Source: Pseudomonas berkeleyensis
GTDB taxonomy: Bacteria > Pseudomonadota > Gammaproteobacteria > Pseudomonadales > Pseudomonadaceae
Length of the DNA: 64,000 nt
Assembly: GCF_014109765.1 (NCBI RefSeq)
Contig: NZ_CP059139.1
Location: 2,108,001-2,172,000 of the forward strand
Direction of reading: 5' to 3'
Numbering within the stretch: position 1 is the first letter of the stretch; every line of letters starts with the position of its first letter. Of the stretch, positions 16,794 through 24,628 are shown piece after piece. Position numbers and translations under genes: made by a program. Below the pieces are notes generated by a model. It had not been told where the DNA came from and did no database searches. It saw only the letters and a list, made by a program, of their open reading frames with translations.

Positions 16794-18263
16794 ATGGCGG
16801 GTATCACGGGAATCGGTTCGGGCATCAAGATCGACGATATCGTTACAGCGTTGGTCAATGCTGAGCGAGCGCCCAAGACCAATCAGCTCGATCGCCTGGA
16901 AAAGCAGACTACCACCCGTATTTCGGCGATCGGTACGCTCACCGGGGCGATGAACTCGTTCAAGACCGCTCTCGATGCGCTCAACAAGCCTGCGCTTTTC
17001 GAGTCTCGCACTGCAAGTACTTCCAACAGCAGCGTGCTCAAGGCTACCGCGGCCACCACAGCCCCTGCCGGCACCTACAGCATTCAGGTCCAGCAACTGG
17101 CAGCCAGCAGCAAGGTAGCCCTGCAGTCCGTTTCGCGTGTAGGTGATGCCCCGGCTACTTTCAACAGCGGTACGCTGGAAATTTCCGCCGGCAACACCAG
17201 CATCAGTGTCGATGTCACGGCGGCCAACAACACGCTTGCCGGTATGCGTGACGCGATAAACGAAGCCGGGAAAAGCAGCGGTATAAGCGCAACCATCATT
17301 ACCGATGATTCTGGTTCCCGCCTAGTATTGAGTTCGACCAAGACTGGCGAAGGCAATGACATCAAGGTAGCGGTTACCGAAGATGGTGAAACGACCGGCA
17401 GCAACGCCCTGACGACTCAAGCGTTCACGCCAGAAGCTGATCCTGACAATGCTGGCGCTTTCCTCAAGCCAAGCTCGGACAGTGGCGCGGGTGGGGTAAT
17501 CAGCCAAGCCAAGTCTGCGAAACTGACCATCGATGGTTTGCAGCTGGTGCGTAGTAGTAACAAGATCGAAGATGCGCTCGAGGGCGTTACGCTCGACTTG
17601 GTCGCCGTACAGAGCGCCGCTGATCTGACGGATGGCAAGACCATCAATCTTACTGTTGGCGTCGACAAGTCGGGCGTCAAGAGCAACCTGCAGAAGTTCG
17701 TCGATGCCTATAACGCCCTGATCACGTCCTCGGCTCAACTGACGGCCGTCGTGGAAGTGGAAGGCTCCAAGCCCGTGGCTGGCCCGCTGGTCGGCGACTC
17801 TACGGTGCGCAGCGTACTGGCGGGGCTGCGCAATGAAATCGTTAAGATGACCGGAGGCGGTGAGACTGGCGTACGTGCATTGGCTGATCTGGGTATCACT
17901 ACTGGTAAAGATGGCAAGCTGGCTCTCGATGACGCCACGCTGACCAAGGCGCTGGATAGCAATTTTGAGCAGGTCGGTGCCTACCTCACCGGCAGTGATG
18001 GCTTGATGGGGCGTCTTTCTGGTTTCGTTTCCGATTATGTGGCTACCGACGGTGTGCTGAAACAGCGCGACAGTGCCTTGCGAGGCACACTGAAGAACAT
18101 TGACAAACAACGGGAGAGCTTGGACAAGCGCGTCGAAAGCCTGCAAACACGTCTCTATGCCCAGTACAACGCAATGGACTCCCTGGTGGCACAGCTCTCC
18201 CGTACCAGCGATAGCTTGAGCGGTATGCTGGCCAACCTCCCCGGTTTCGTGAAAAAGGATTAA
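16794..18263 (+). CDS. fliD: Flagellar filament cap protein FliD
   Basis: 489 residues. The FliD N-terminal domain starts AGITGIGSGIKIDDIVTALVNAE; the C-terminal domain includes DAYNALI near residue 303 and a coiled coil near 420-460 (LKNIDKQRESLDKRVESL). FliD forms the cap under which flagellin folds, and in P. aeruginosa it is a mucin adhesin. ATG 16794 has GAGG nine bases upstream. Four bases after its stop comes fliS, so the two are co-transcribed. Confidence 0.96.
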   Translation: MAGITGIGSGIKIDDIVTALVNAERAPKTNQLDRLEKQTTTRISAIGTLTGAMNSFKTALDALNKPALFESRTASTSNSSVLKATAATTAPAGTYSIQVQQLAASSKVALQSVSRVGDAPATFNSGTLEISAGNTSISVDVTAANNTLAGMRDAINEAGKSSGISATIITDDSGSRLVLSSTKTGEGNDIKVAVTEDGETTGSNALTTQAFTPEADPDNAGAFLKPSSDSGAGGVISQAKSAKLTIDGLQLVRSSNKIEDALEGVTLDLVAVQSAADLTDGKTINLTVGVDKSGVKSNLQKFVDAYNALITSSAQLTAVVEVEGSKPVAGPLVGDSTVRSVLAGLRNEIVKMTGGGETGVRALADLGITTGKDGKLALDDATLTKALDSNFEQVGAYLTGSDGLMGRLSGFVSDYVATDGVLKQRDSALRGTLKNIDKQRESLDKRVESLQTRLYAQYNAMDSLVAQLSRTSDSLSGMLANLPGFVKKD

Positions 18264-18266
18264 GCA

Positions 18267-18659
18267 ATGGGCAAGAACCCTATCGATGCCTACAAGCAGG
18301 TCAAGACCAGCCAAGAGGTTTCTCCCTATCGCACCGTGCAGTTGCTGCTTGAAGGGGCACTTCAGCGTGTAATGCTTGCCAAGCACGCACAGGCCGAGGG
18401 CGACACCGAGATTCGTGGTATGGCAGTGGGCAGTACGATCACCATCCTGGGCGTATTGCAGGCCGCTCTGGACAAGGAACTGGGTGGTGAAATCGCCGAG
18501 AACCTCGATGCGCTGTACGACTATATGACCCGTCGTCTGGCGGGCGTGGCCTTGGACGATACGCCGCGTAATCTGGAAGAGGTTCAGGCGCTGCTGGGCG
18601 ATATCAAGAGCGCCTGGGATGCCATTGGCCCTGAAGTCGAGCCCGCTCCCGCAGGCTGA
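18267..18659 (+). CDS. fliS: Flagellin export chaperone FliS
   Basis: 130 residues, all-helical FliS. The N-terminus [25 protein letters not shown] and the C-terminal [17 protein letters not shown] match the family. It binds the flagellin C-terminus in the cytoplasm to prevent early polymerisation. It follows fliD by three bases. A second FliS-like gene lies 94 bases downstream. Confidence 0.95.
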   Translation: MGKNPIDAYKQVKTSQEVSPYRTVQLLLEGALQRVMLAKHAQAEGDTEIRGMAVGSTITILGVLQAALDKELGGEIAENLDALYDYMTRRLAGVALDDTPRNLEEVQALLGDIKSAWDAIGPEVEPAPAG

Positions 18660-18690
18660 TCGAGTCGGCAGTTTTCGCAACATAAAGCGC

Positions 18691-18717
18691 TAAAGCTTTG
18701 CTCGACAACGCCGATAC
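18691..18717 (+). promoter_or_regulatory. Internal sigma-28 promoter before the second fliS-like gene
   Basis: TAAA (18691-18694), 15 bases, GCCGATAC (18710-18717): seven of eight -10 bases match and the spacing equals that of the fliC promoter. It lies between the two FliS-like genes, 36 bases before ATG 18754, and could give late FliA-dependent expression of the second chaperone and fliT. Confidence 0.7.
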
Positions 18718-18753
18718 TCAGAGTATCAGCCCACCGGTAGAGCGAGAGCGACT

Positions 18754-19137
18754 ATGAACGCAATGGCGGCCCTCAAGCAGTATCAGACCGTCAACAACCA
18801 AGCGCAGGCTGCAGAGGCCAGCCCTCATCGTCTGATTCAGATGTTGATGGAGGGTGGGCTGTCTCGAATCGCTCAGGCGCGTGGTGCCATGGAGCGTGGA
18901 CAGACTGCGCTGAAAGGCGAGTTGATCGGCAAGAGTATTGCCATCGTCGCGGGACTGCGCGAGAGTCTCGATCACCAGCAAGGTGGCGAACTGGCCGGTA
19001 ACCTCGATAGCCTGTACGAATACATGATCGCCCGTTTGACTGAAGCCAACGTCAGCAACGAGCCGGAGCTTCTGGAAGAAGTGTCGGTTTTGCTGCGTAA
19101 CGTCAAGCAGGGTTGGGATGCCATCGCTCAGCAATGA
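18754..19137 (+). CDS. Second FliS-like flagellar chaperone
   Basis: 127 residues, clearly paralogous to the preceding FliS. It shares the SPHRLIQMLMEGGL block, GELAGNLDSLYEYMIARL near residues 80-98, and the ending NVKQGWDAI. The two paralogues differ in charge and in the N-terminal segment that contacts flagellin. Other pseudomonads have a comparable gene between fliS and fleQ. A sigma-28 promoter directly upstream suggests timing different from fliDS. It may serve another late substrate or a modified flagellin. Confidence 0.9.
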   Translation: MNAMAALKQYQTVNNQAQAAEASPHRLIQMLMEGGLSRIAQARGAMERGQTALKGELIGKSIAIVAGLRESLDHQQGGELAGNLDSLYEYMIARLTEANVSNEPELLEEVSVLLRNVKQGWDAIAQQ

Positions 19138-19159
19138 GCGAGCATCGGAGGAGAAGCGA

Positions 19160-19453
19160 ATGAGTTCATCTGTCCAGCATTTGCAAGCGACCGGCTCAGC
19201 GATGCGTGACGCTTTGGCCAAGCAGGACTGGGCAGCCATTGGCGAGCTTGATCTGCAGTGCCGCCTCGCGGTCGATGCGGCCATGGTCGACAGCCGTGAT
19301 GAAGAAGAGCTACGCGGCAGTATGGAAAACCTGCTGGCGCTCTACCGTGAGCTGGTGACCGTCTGTCAGGCAGAGCAACAGCGTCTGGCCAGTGAGCTGA
19401 TTCAACTCAATCAGTCCCATCAGGGCGCTAAGGTCTATCAGCTGTTCGGCTGA
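19160..19453 (+). CDS. fliT: FliT-like flagellar chaperone
   Basis: 97 residues, helical, with a coiled-coil-like stretch in the second half (LLALYRELVTVCQAEQQRLASELIQL). Size, position after the fliS genes and the ending KVYQLFG fit the pseudomonad FliT-like protein, a presumed chaperone of FliD. ATG 19160 was chosen for the GGAGGAG site at 19147-19153; an upstream in-frame start at 19118 overlaps the previous gene. Sequence similarity to enteric FliT is low, so the name rests largely on position. Confidence 0.75.
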   Translation: MSSSVQHLQATGSAMRDALAKQDWAAIGELDLQCRLAVDAAMVDSRDEEELRGSMENLLALYRELVTVCQAEQQRLASELIQLNQSHQGAKVYQLFG

Positions 19454-19467
19454 CTTCACCGCAGTTT

Positions 19468-19500
19468 CCGAGCTTAGCCGACAGGTTCGGCTCGGTTTCT
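19468..19500 (+). terminator. Hairpin at the end of the fliD-fliS-fliT operon
   Basis: CCGAGC (19468-19473) pairs with GCTCGG (19490-19495); an alternative inner stem is AGCCGA (19476-19481) with TCGGCT (19487-19492). TTTCTCTCTTCTT follows. Placed 15 bases after fliT and before fleQ. Confidence 0.6.
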
Positions 19501-19601
19501 CTCTTCTTCCGCTTCTAGTAACTTTCTCTTTTTATCGGTTTTCGCTACCCGATAATGCAAACAGCTGCTTAGCTAATGTCATTAACGGGCAAAAAAATTA
19601 C

Positions 19602-19615
19602 GCCATAAAATTGAC
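19602..19615. promoter_or_regulatory. Possible FleQ box upstream of fleQ
   Basis: GCCATAAAATTGAC matches 11 of 14 bases of the published FleQ consensus (GTCAnTAAATTGAC). It lies about 100 bases before the fleQ ATG in an AT-rich stretch and suggests autoregulation. No confident -35/-10 pair was found, so the fleQ promoter itself is not placed. Confidence 0.35.
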
Positions 19616-19713
19616 TGGATCCAATTTTTTGACTTTACTAGTGGCCAATTGCCGGTGCGCGCCGAAGATCTGGCGCGCAATTTCTTTCACTCCTCGGGTC
19701 AGACAAACACAAG

Positions 19714-21189
19714 ATGTGGCGTGAAACCAAAATCCTGTTGATCGATGACAATGCTGCGCGCCGCCACGAGTTGGCGATCATTCTGAGCTTTCTCGGCGAG
19801 GAGCATCTGGCCTGCACGAGTCAGGACTGGCGCAACGCGGTTGCCGAGTTGGGTTCGAGTCGTGAAGTGCTGAGTGTGTTGCTGGGGGATGTCGAGTCCA
19901 AGGGCGGTGCACTCGAGCTGACTAAGCATATTGCTGGCTGGGATGAGTTTTTGCCGCTGCTGACGGTGGGTGAGTCCACCGCCAGTGAATGGCCGGAAGA
20001 TCTGCGCAGGCGTGTGCTGGCCAGTCTGGAAACCCCGCTCAGCTACAACAAGCTGCTCGATTCCCTGCACCGTGCCCAGGTCTATCGCGAGATGTACGAC
20101 CAGGCCCGAGATCGTGGGCGGCAGCGCGAGCCCAACCTGTTCCGCAGCCTGGTTGGTACTAGTCGCGCCATCCAGCAGGTGCGGCAGATGATGCAGCAGG
20201 TTGCCGATACCGAGGCCAGCGTGCTGATTCTCGGTGAGTCCGGAACCGGCAAGGAAGTGGTGGCGCGCAACCTGCACTACCACTCCAAGCGTCGCGAAGC
20301 ACCGTTCGTGCCGGTCAACTGCGGTGCGATTCCTGCCGAGTTGTTGGAAAGCGAGCTGTTCGGGCATGAAAAGGGCGCTTTCACCGGTGCCATCACCAGC
20401 CGGGCAGGGCGTTTCGAACTGGCCAACGGCGGCACACTGTTCCTCGATGAAATCGGCGACATGCCTCTGCCTATGCAGGTCAAGCTGCTGCGTGTGCTGC
20501 AGGAACGCACCTTCGAGCGTGTGGGCAGCAACAAGACGCAGACGGCCGATGTGCGCATCATCGCTGCCACGCACAAGAATCTGGAGAAGATGATCGAGGA
20601 CGGCAGCTTCCGTGAGGATCTGTACTATCGCCTCAACGTCTTCCCGATCGAGATGGCGCCGTTGCGTGAGCGCATCGAAGACATTCCGCTGCTGATGAAC
20701 GAGCTGATTTCGCGCATGGAGCACGAAAAGCGCGGTTCCATCCGTTTCAACTCGGCGGCGATCATGTCGCTGTGCCGGCATGACTGGGCGGGCAACGTGC
20801 GTGAGCTGGCCAACCTGGTGGAGCGCATGGCGATCATGCATCCCTATGGCGTGATCGGTGTGGGCGAGCTGCCGAAGAAATTCCGTCATGTCGATGACGA
20901 GGATGAACAGCTCGCCGCCAGCCTGCGCGATGAGATGGAGGAGCGTGCTGCGATCATGGCTGGCCTGCCGGGTCTCGATACGCCTGCCATGCTGCCGCCG
21001 GAAGGTCTGGATCTGAAGGACTACCTCGGCAATCTGGAGCAAGGACTTATCCAGCAGGCGCTGGATGATGCGGGGGGCGTGGTGGCGCGTGCTGCCGAAC
21101 GCCTGCGTATTCGCCGTACCACGCTGGTCGAGAAGATGCGCAAGTACGGCATGAGCCGCCGCGAAGAGGATGGCCAGGACGAGGATTGA
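19714..21189 (+). CDS. fleQ: Flagellar master regulator FleQ
   Basis: 491 residues, enhancer-binding protein. A divergent receiver-like FleQ domain occupies about 1-120 ([15 protein letters not shown]). The AAA+ domain has Walker A GESGTGKE at 174-181, the sigma-54 contact GAFTGA at 221-226, and Walker [13 protein letters not shown] Fis-type HTH lies in the last 45 residues ([21 protein letters not shown]). In P. aeruginosa FleQ is a c-di-GMP-binding activator of class II flagellar genes and a regulator of exopolysaccharide, and FleN antagonises it; fleN is also in this window. Monocistronic by its flanking terminators. Confidence 0.97.
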   Translation: MWRETKILLIDDNAARRHELAIILSFLGEEHLACTSQDWRNAVAELGSSREVLSVLLGDVESKGGALELTKHIAGWDEFLPLLTVGESTASEWPEDLRRRVLASLETPLSYNKLLDSLHRAQVYREMYDQARDRGRQREPNLFRSLVGTSRAIQQVRQMMQQVADTEASVLILGESGTGKEVVARNLHYHSKRREAPFVPVNCGAIPAELLESELFGHEKGAFTGAITSRAGRFELANGGTLFLDEIGDMPLPMQVKLLRVLQERTFERVGSNKTQTADVRIIAATHKNLEKMIEDGSFREDLYYRLNVFPIEMAPLRERIEDIPLLMNELISRMEHEKRGSIRFNSAAIMSLCRHDWAGNVRELANLVERMAIMHPYGVIGVGELPKKFRHVDDEDEQLAASLRDEMEERAAIMAGLPGLDTPAMLPPEGLDLKDYLGNLEQGLIQQALDDAGGVVARAAERLRIRRTTLVEKMRKYGMSRREEDGQDED

Positions 21190-21221
21190 CTCGGCTAGGT
21201 ATCGGCCGCGCAGTAGGGCAG

Positions 21222-21270
21222 CCATTCCCCCGTAGATCTGGTGCGCTCTGCGCATCCTACGGGGGAATGG
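21222..21270. repeat. 14-bp perfect inverted repeat of the CGTAGG intergenic family
   Basis: CCATTCCCCCGTAG (21222-21235) and CTACGGGGGAATGG (21257-21270) flank a 21-base loop containing a GTGCGC...GCGCAT pair. It lies 33 bases after fleQ and just before the terminator. It is one member of a dispersed family seen at five places in the window. Confidence 0.7.
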
Positions 21271-21278
21271 CCAAACAA

Positions 21279-21317
21279 AAAGCCGGAGCTTTGACGCAAG
21301 CTCCGGCTTTGTTTTTT
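21279..21317 (+). terminator. Rho-independent terminator after fleQ
   Basis: AAAGCCGGAGCTT (21279-21291) pairs perfectly with AAGCTCCGGCTTT (21298-21310), loop TGACGC, then GTTTTTT. An A-run precedes the stem, so it may act in both directions. Confidence 0.88.
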
Positions 21318-21332
21318 CAAGCTATTGAAAAA
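21313..21332. promoter_or_regulatory. Palindrome resembling a FleQ site before fleS
   Basis: TTTTTCAA, GCTA, TTGAAAAA is a perfect 8-bp inverted repeat whose core TCAA-N4-TTGA equals the core of the FleQ box. It overlaps the T-run of the fleQ terminator and ends 16 bases before the sigma-54 promoter of fleSR. FleQ is known to bind upstream of fleSR in P. aeruginosa. Confidence 0.4.
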
Positions 21333-21347
21333 TAAGCATAAAAAAGT

Positions 21348-21363
21348 AGGCACGGGTATTGCT
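21348..21363 (+). promoter_or_regulatory. Sigma-54 promoter of fleSR
   Basis: AGGCACG (21348-21354), GGTA, TTGCT (21359-21363). GG and GC fall at the required spacing and only the first base departs from TGGCACG-N4-TTGCT. The fleS start at 21416 is 53 bases downstream. Confidence 0.75.
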
Positions 21364-21415
21364 AAAGCTCTTGTATCCGACCGTCTTCTGACGGTGCGTC
21401 ATGCGAGAGAAGCAG

Positions 21416-22630
21416 ATGGCAGCCAACCTTCGTCCCTCCGAGTCAGCCGAGCCAAGCGTTTCGGCCCCCCTCGAACAAGCCAGTCGTGCCGGGCTGGAGC
21501 AGGCTTTTGCCCTGTTCAATCAGATGTCCAGCCAGCTCAGCGAGTCCTACAGTTTGCTCGAGGCGCGAGTCAATGAGCTGAAGGGGCAATTGGCGCTGGT
21601 CAGTGCTCAGCGTATGCAGGAGCTGGCGGAGAAGGAACGTCTGGCTCACCGCCTGCAAAGTTTGCTGGATCTGCTGCCCGGTGGGGTGATCGTCATCGAT
21701 GGTCAGGGCGTGGTGCGTGAGGCCAACCCCGTGGCCCGGGCGCTGCTCGGGCAGCCATTGGTTGGCATGCTCTGGCGCCAGGTGATTGCTCGCAACTTCG
21801 CGCCGCGTGAAGACGATGGTCACGAAATCTCCATGCGTGACGGCCGTCGTTTATCCATTGCCACCCGTTCCCTGCATGGAGAGCCGGGGCAGCTCGTGCT
21901 TTTGACTGATCTGACAGAAACCCGTCGCCTGCAGGATCAGCTGTCTCGCCATGAACGCCTCTCTGCCCTGGGGCGCATGGTTGCCTCCCTTGCGCATCAG
22001 ATTCGTACGCCTCTCTCTGCTGCGCTGCTCTATGCCAGTCATCTGAACGAGCAGGTGCTGCCTGCCGAACAGCAGCAGCGCTTTGCTGGCCGTTTGAAGG
22101 AGCGTCTGCACGAGCTGGAAAACCAGGTGCGCGACATGCTGATCTTTGCTCGGGGCGAACTGCCGCTGCCGGATCGTTTGTCGCCGGTGGTGCTGTTCGA
22201 TGCCTTGCGTGCTGCTGCCGAGGCTCACGTGGGCGATATGGCCGTGCGCTGGCAGTGCGATGTGCGTGACGGCGAGCTGCTGTGCAACCGCGACACCTTG
22301 GTCGGCACGGTGCTCAATCTGATCGACAACGCCATTCAGGCCTCTGGGCGCGATGCGCGCCTGAAGATCCATCTGTATCGCCGCGCTAACCAGTTGCGCC
22401 TGTGCGTCAGTGACAACGGGCCAGGGATGGACAAGGAAACCCTGGCACGTCTGGGCGAACCCTTCTTTACCACCAAGACCACCGGAACCGGTCTCGGCCT
22501 AGCCGTGGTCAAGGCAGTGGCGCGCGCTCATCAGGGCCAACTGCTGCTGCAATCGCGCGCGGGTCGTGGAACCTGCGCCATCGTTTCTCTGCCGCTGCTC
22601 GATGCAGCGCCTCATTCGAATCAGGAGTAA
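21416..22630 (+). CDS. fleS: Flagellar sensor histidine kinase FleS
   Basis: 404 residues from ATG 21416, preceded by GAGAGAAG; an in-frame ATG at 21401 has no ribosome site. It starts with a coiled-coil-like region, then a PAS-like domain at about 80-165 (LLDLLPGGVIVIDGQGVVREAN). The H-box LGRMVASLAHQIRTPL carries His194, and the C-terminal HATPase has NLIDNAIQAS, DNGPGMDKET and TGTGLGLAVVKA. No membrane segment, so cytoplasmic. It phosphorylates FleR, whose gene follows by three bases. Confidence 0.95.
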   Translation: MAANLRPSESAEPSVSAPLEQASRAGLEQAFALFNQMSSQLSESYSLLEARVNELKGQLALVSAQRMQELAEKERLAHRLQSLLDLLPGGVIVIDGQGVVREANPVARALLGQPLVGMLWRQVIARNFAPREDDGHEISMRDGRRLSIATRSLHGEPGQLVLLTDLTETRRLQDQLSRHERLSALGRMVASLAHQIRTPLSAALLYASHLNEQVLPAEQQQRFAGRLKERLHELENQVRDMLIFARGELPLPDRLSPVVLFDALRAAAEAHVGDMAVRWQCDVRDGELLCNRDTLVGTVLNLIDNAIQASGRDARLKIHLYRRANQLRLCVSDNGPGMDKETLARLGEPFFTTKTTGTGLGLAVVKAVARAHQGQLLLQSRAGRGTCAIVSLPLLDAAPHSNQE

Positions 22631-22633
22631 CCC

Positions 22634-24049
22634 ATGGCTGCCAAAGTCCTGCTGGTTGAAGACGATCGCGCCTTGCGCGAAGCCCTGGCCGATACGCTGT
22701 GCCTGGGAGGGCATGATTATCGGGCTGTCGATTGTGCCGAGGCGGCACTGGTCGCGCTGACCGAGGAGCCTTTTGGGTTGGTGGTCAGCGACGTCAACAT
22801 GCCAGGCATGGACGGACATCAGTTGCTGGCGCAGATTCGCAGCCGTTACCCGCAACTGCCGGTGTTGTTGATGACGGCTTTTGGCGCGGTCGAGCGTGCG
22901 GTGGATGCCATTCGCCAGGGGGCTGCCGATTACCTGGTCAAGCCATTCGAGCCGCGTACGCTGCTCGAACTGGTGGCCAAGCATGCGCTTGGAAAGTTGA
23001 CGGCAGGCGATCGTGACGGCCCGGTGGCGCTTGAGCCGGCCAGCGTGCAATTGTTGGAATTGGCAGCCCGTGTGGCGCAGAGCGATTCGACGGTGATGAT
23101 TACCGGTGAGTCCGGTACCGGCAAGGAAGTGCTGGCGCGCTATATCCATCAGCAGTCGCCGCGGGCATCCGGCCCATTTATCGCCATCAACTGCGCGGCG
23201 ATTCCCGACAACATGCTTGAGGCCACGCTGTTCGGTCATGAGAAAGGGGCCTTCACCGGGGCCGTCACCGCTCAGCCGGGCAAGTTCGAACTGGCCGATG
23301 GCGGCACCATTCTGCTCGACGAGATTTCTGAAATGCCGCTGGGGCTGCAGGCCAAGTTGCTGCGTGTGCTGCAAGAGCGTGAAGTGGAGCGGGTGGGTGC
23401 GCGCAAGCCGATCAATCTGGACATTCGCGTGCTGGCGACCAGCAACCGTGATCTGGCCAGTGAAGTGGCGGCCGGGCGTTTCCGCGAGGATCTGTATTAT
23501 CGCCTGTCGGTATTCCCGTTGGCCTGGAGGCCGTTGCGTGAGCGTCCTGCCGACATTCTGCCGCTGGCCGAGCGACTGCTGGCCAAGCACGTCAAAAAAA
23601 TGAATCAGGCTCAAGTAAGACTTTCTGCGTCCGCCGCGCAGAGCCTGGTGCAACATCAATGGCCGGGCAACGTGCGTGAATTGGATAACGCCATTCAGCG
23701 CGCATTGATCCTGCAGCAGGGTGGGGTGATTCAGGCACAGGATCTCTGCCTGCATGCGCCCATCGGTCAGACGGTGCAGAGTGCGGCGCCGCGTCTGGCC
23801 GTGGTGTCTAGTGTCACGCCGCCTCTGCCGCAGGTTGTCGAGTCGCCGAATGCCGTTGATTCCGGCGCGCTGGGCGAGGATCTTCGGCGTCGTGAATTCC
23901 AGGTGATCATCGATACCTTGCGTGCCGAACGTGGGCGTCGCAAGGAGGCCGCCGAGCGTCTGGGCATCAGTCCGCGCACCCTGCGTTACAAGCTGGCGCA
24001 GATGCGTGATGCCGGCATGGATGTCGAGGCTTATCTCTACGCCAGTTGA
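22634..24049 (+). CDS. fleR: Flagellar response regulator FleR
   Basis: 471 residues, NtrC class. Receiver domain 1-120 with phospho-acceptor Asp53 in VVSDVNMPGMDG. AAA+ domain with GESGTGKE at 158-165 and GAFTGA at 205-210. Fis HTH at the C-terminus (RRKEAAERLGISPRTLRYKLAQM). It activates sigma-54 class III genes for hook and basal body. Co-transcribed with fleS. Confidence 0.96.
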   Translation: MAAKVLLVEDDRALREALADTLCLGGHDYRAVDCAEAALVALTEEPFGLVVSDVNMPGMDGHQLLAQIRSRYPQLPVLLMTAFGAVERAVDAIRQGAADYLVKPFEPRTLLELVAKHALGKLTAGDRDGPVALEPASVQLLELAARVAQSDSTVMITGESGTGKEVLARYIHQQSPRASGPFIAINCAAIPDNMLEATLFGHEKGAFTGAVTAQPGKFELADGGTILLDEISEMPLGLQAKLLRVLQEREVERVGARKPINLDIRVLATSNRDLASEVAAGRFREDLYYRLSVFPLAWRPLRERPADILPLAERLLAKHVKKMNQAQVRLSASAAQSLVQHQWPGNVRELDNAIQRALILQQGGVIQAQDLCLHAPIGQTVQSAAPRLAVVSSVTPPLPQVVESPNAVDSGALGEDLRRREFQVIIDTLRAERGRRKEAAERLGISPRTLRYKLAQMRDAGMDVEAYLYAS

Positions 24050-24144
24050 AGCGTTTCAACGGCGTCGTCGTGACCTGTCAGGGGCGGCGCTCCATGGCGA
24101 TTCCTGTTTACGATGCACACGGCACACCCTGCGGATGCCCTATC

Positions 24145-24167
24145 CGTAGGGGGCGCTGTGCGCACCG
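24145..24167. repeat. CGTAGGGGGCGC-type intergenic repeat copy
   Basis: CGTAGGGGGCGCTGTGCGCA and following bases match the copy at 56017-56038 (CGTAGGGGCGCCGTGCG). It lies between fleR and fliE, about 95 bases after fleR. Confidence 0.5.
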
Positions 24168-24220
24168 ACTATGACGACTAGAGCTCTGGTCGTGCGCGTT
24201 CTGCGCTCTTTCTCATATTC

Positions 24221-24236
24221 TGGCACCCTTGTTGCA
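24221..24236 (+). promoter_or_regulatory. Sigma-54 promoter of fliE
   Basis: TGGCACCCTTGTTGCA: TGGCAC, five bases, TTGCA, the expected -24/-12 arrangement. It is 53 bases before ATG 24289. A half FleQ site, GTCAAAAAG, lies downstream at 24262-24270. Confidence 0.8.
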
Positions 24237-24288
24237 GATACCCCTGCATAGCGCCGCTAGCGTCAAAAAGCGGGCAGTGGAGGAAGTC

Positions 24289-24618
24289 ATGAGCCAAGGT
24301 GTCGAATTCAATCGCTTGATGCTGGAAATGCGTTCCATGCAGGCTGAGGCCATGGCGCGTCAGAAACCTGCTGTGAGCGAGCCAGTGCAAGGGGCGCCGA
24401 GTTTCTCGGAAATGCTCGGCCAAGCGGTGAACAACGTCAATGAGACCCAGCAGGCTTCCAATAAACTGGCTACCGCTTTCGAGATGGGGCAGAGCGGGGT
24501 CGATCTGACCGACGTGATGATCGCCTCGCAGAAAGCCAGCGTATCCTTTCAGGCCATGACCCAGGTGCGTAACAAGCTGGTTCAGGCGTATCAAGACATC
24601 ATGCAGATGCCGGTCTGA
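24289..24618 (+). CDS. fliE: Flagellar hook-basal body protein FliE
   Basis: 109 residues, the usual length. [14 protein letters not shown] at the N-terminus and the C-terminal [35 protein letters not shown] are the FliE signature. It joins the MS ring to the rod. ATG 24289 has GGAGGA upstream; the longer frame from 24229 starts inside the promoter region. First gene of fliEFGHIJ. Confidence 0.96.
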   Translation: MSQGVEFNRLMLEMRSMQAEAMARQKPAVSEPVQGAPSFSEMLGQAVNNVNETQQASNKLATAFEMGQSGVDLTDVMIASQKASVSFQAMTQVRNKLVQAYQDIMQMPV

Positions 24619-24628
24619 GGATTGATTC

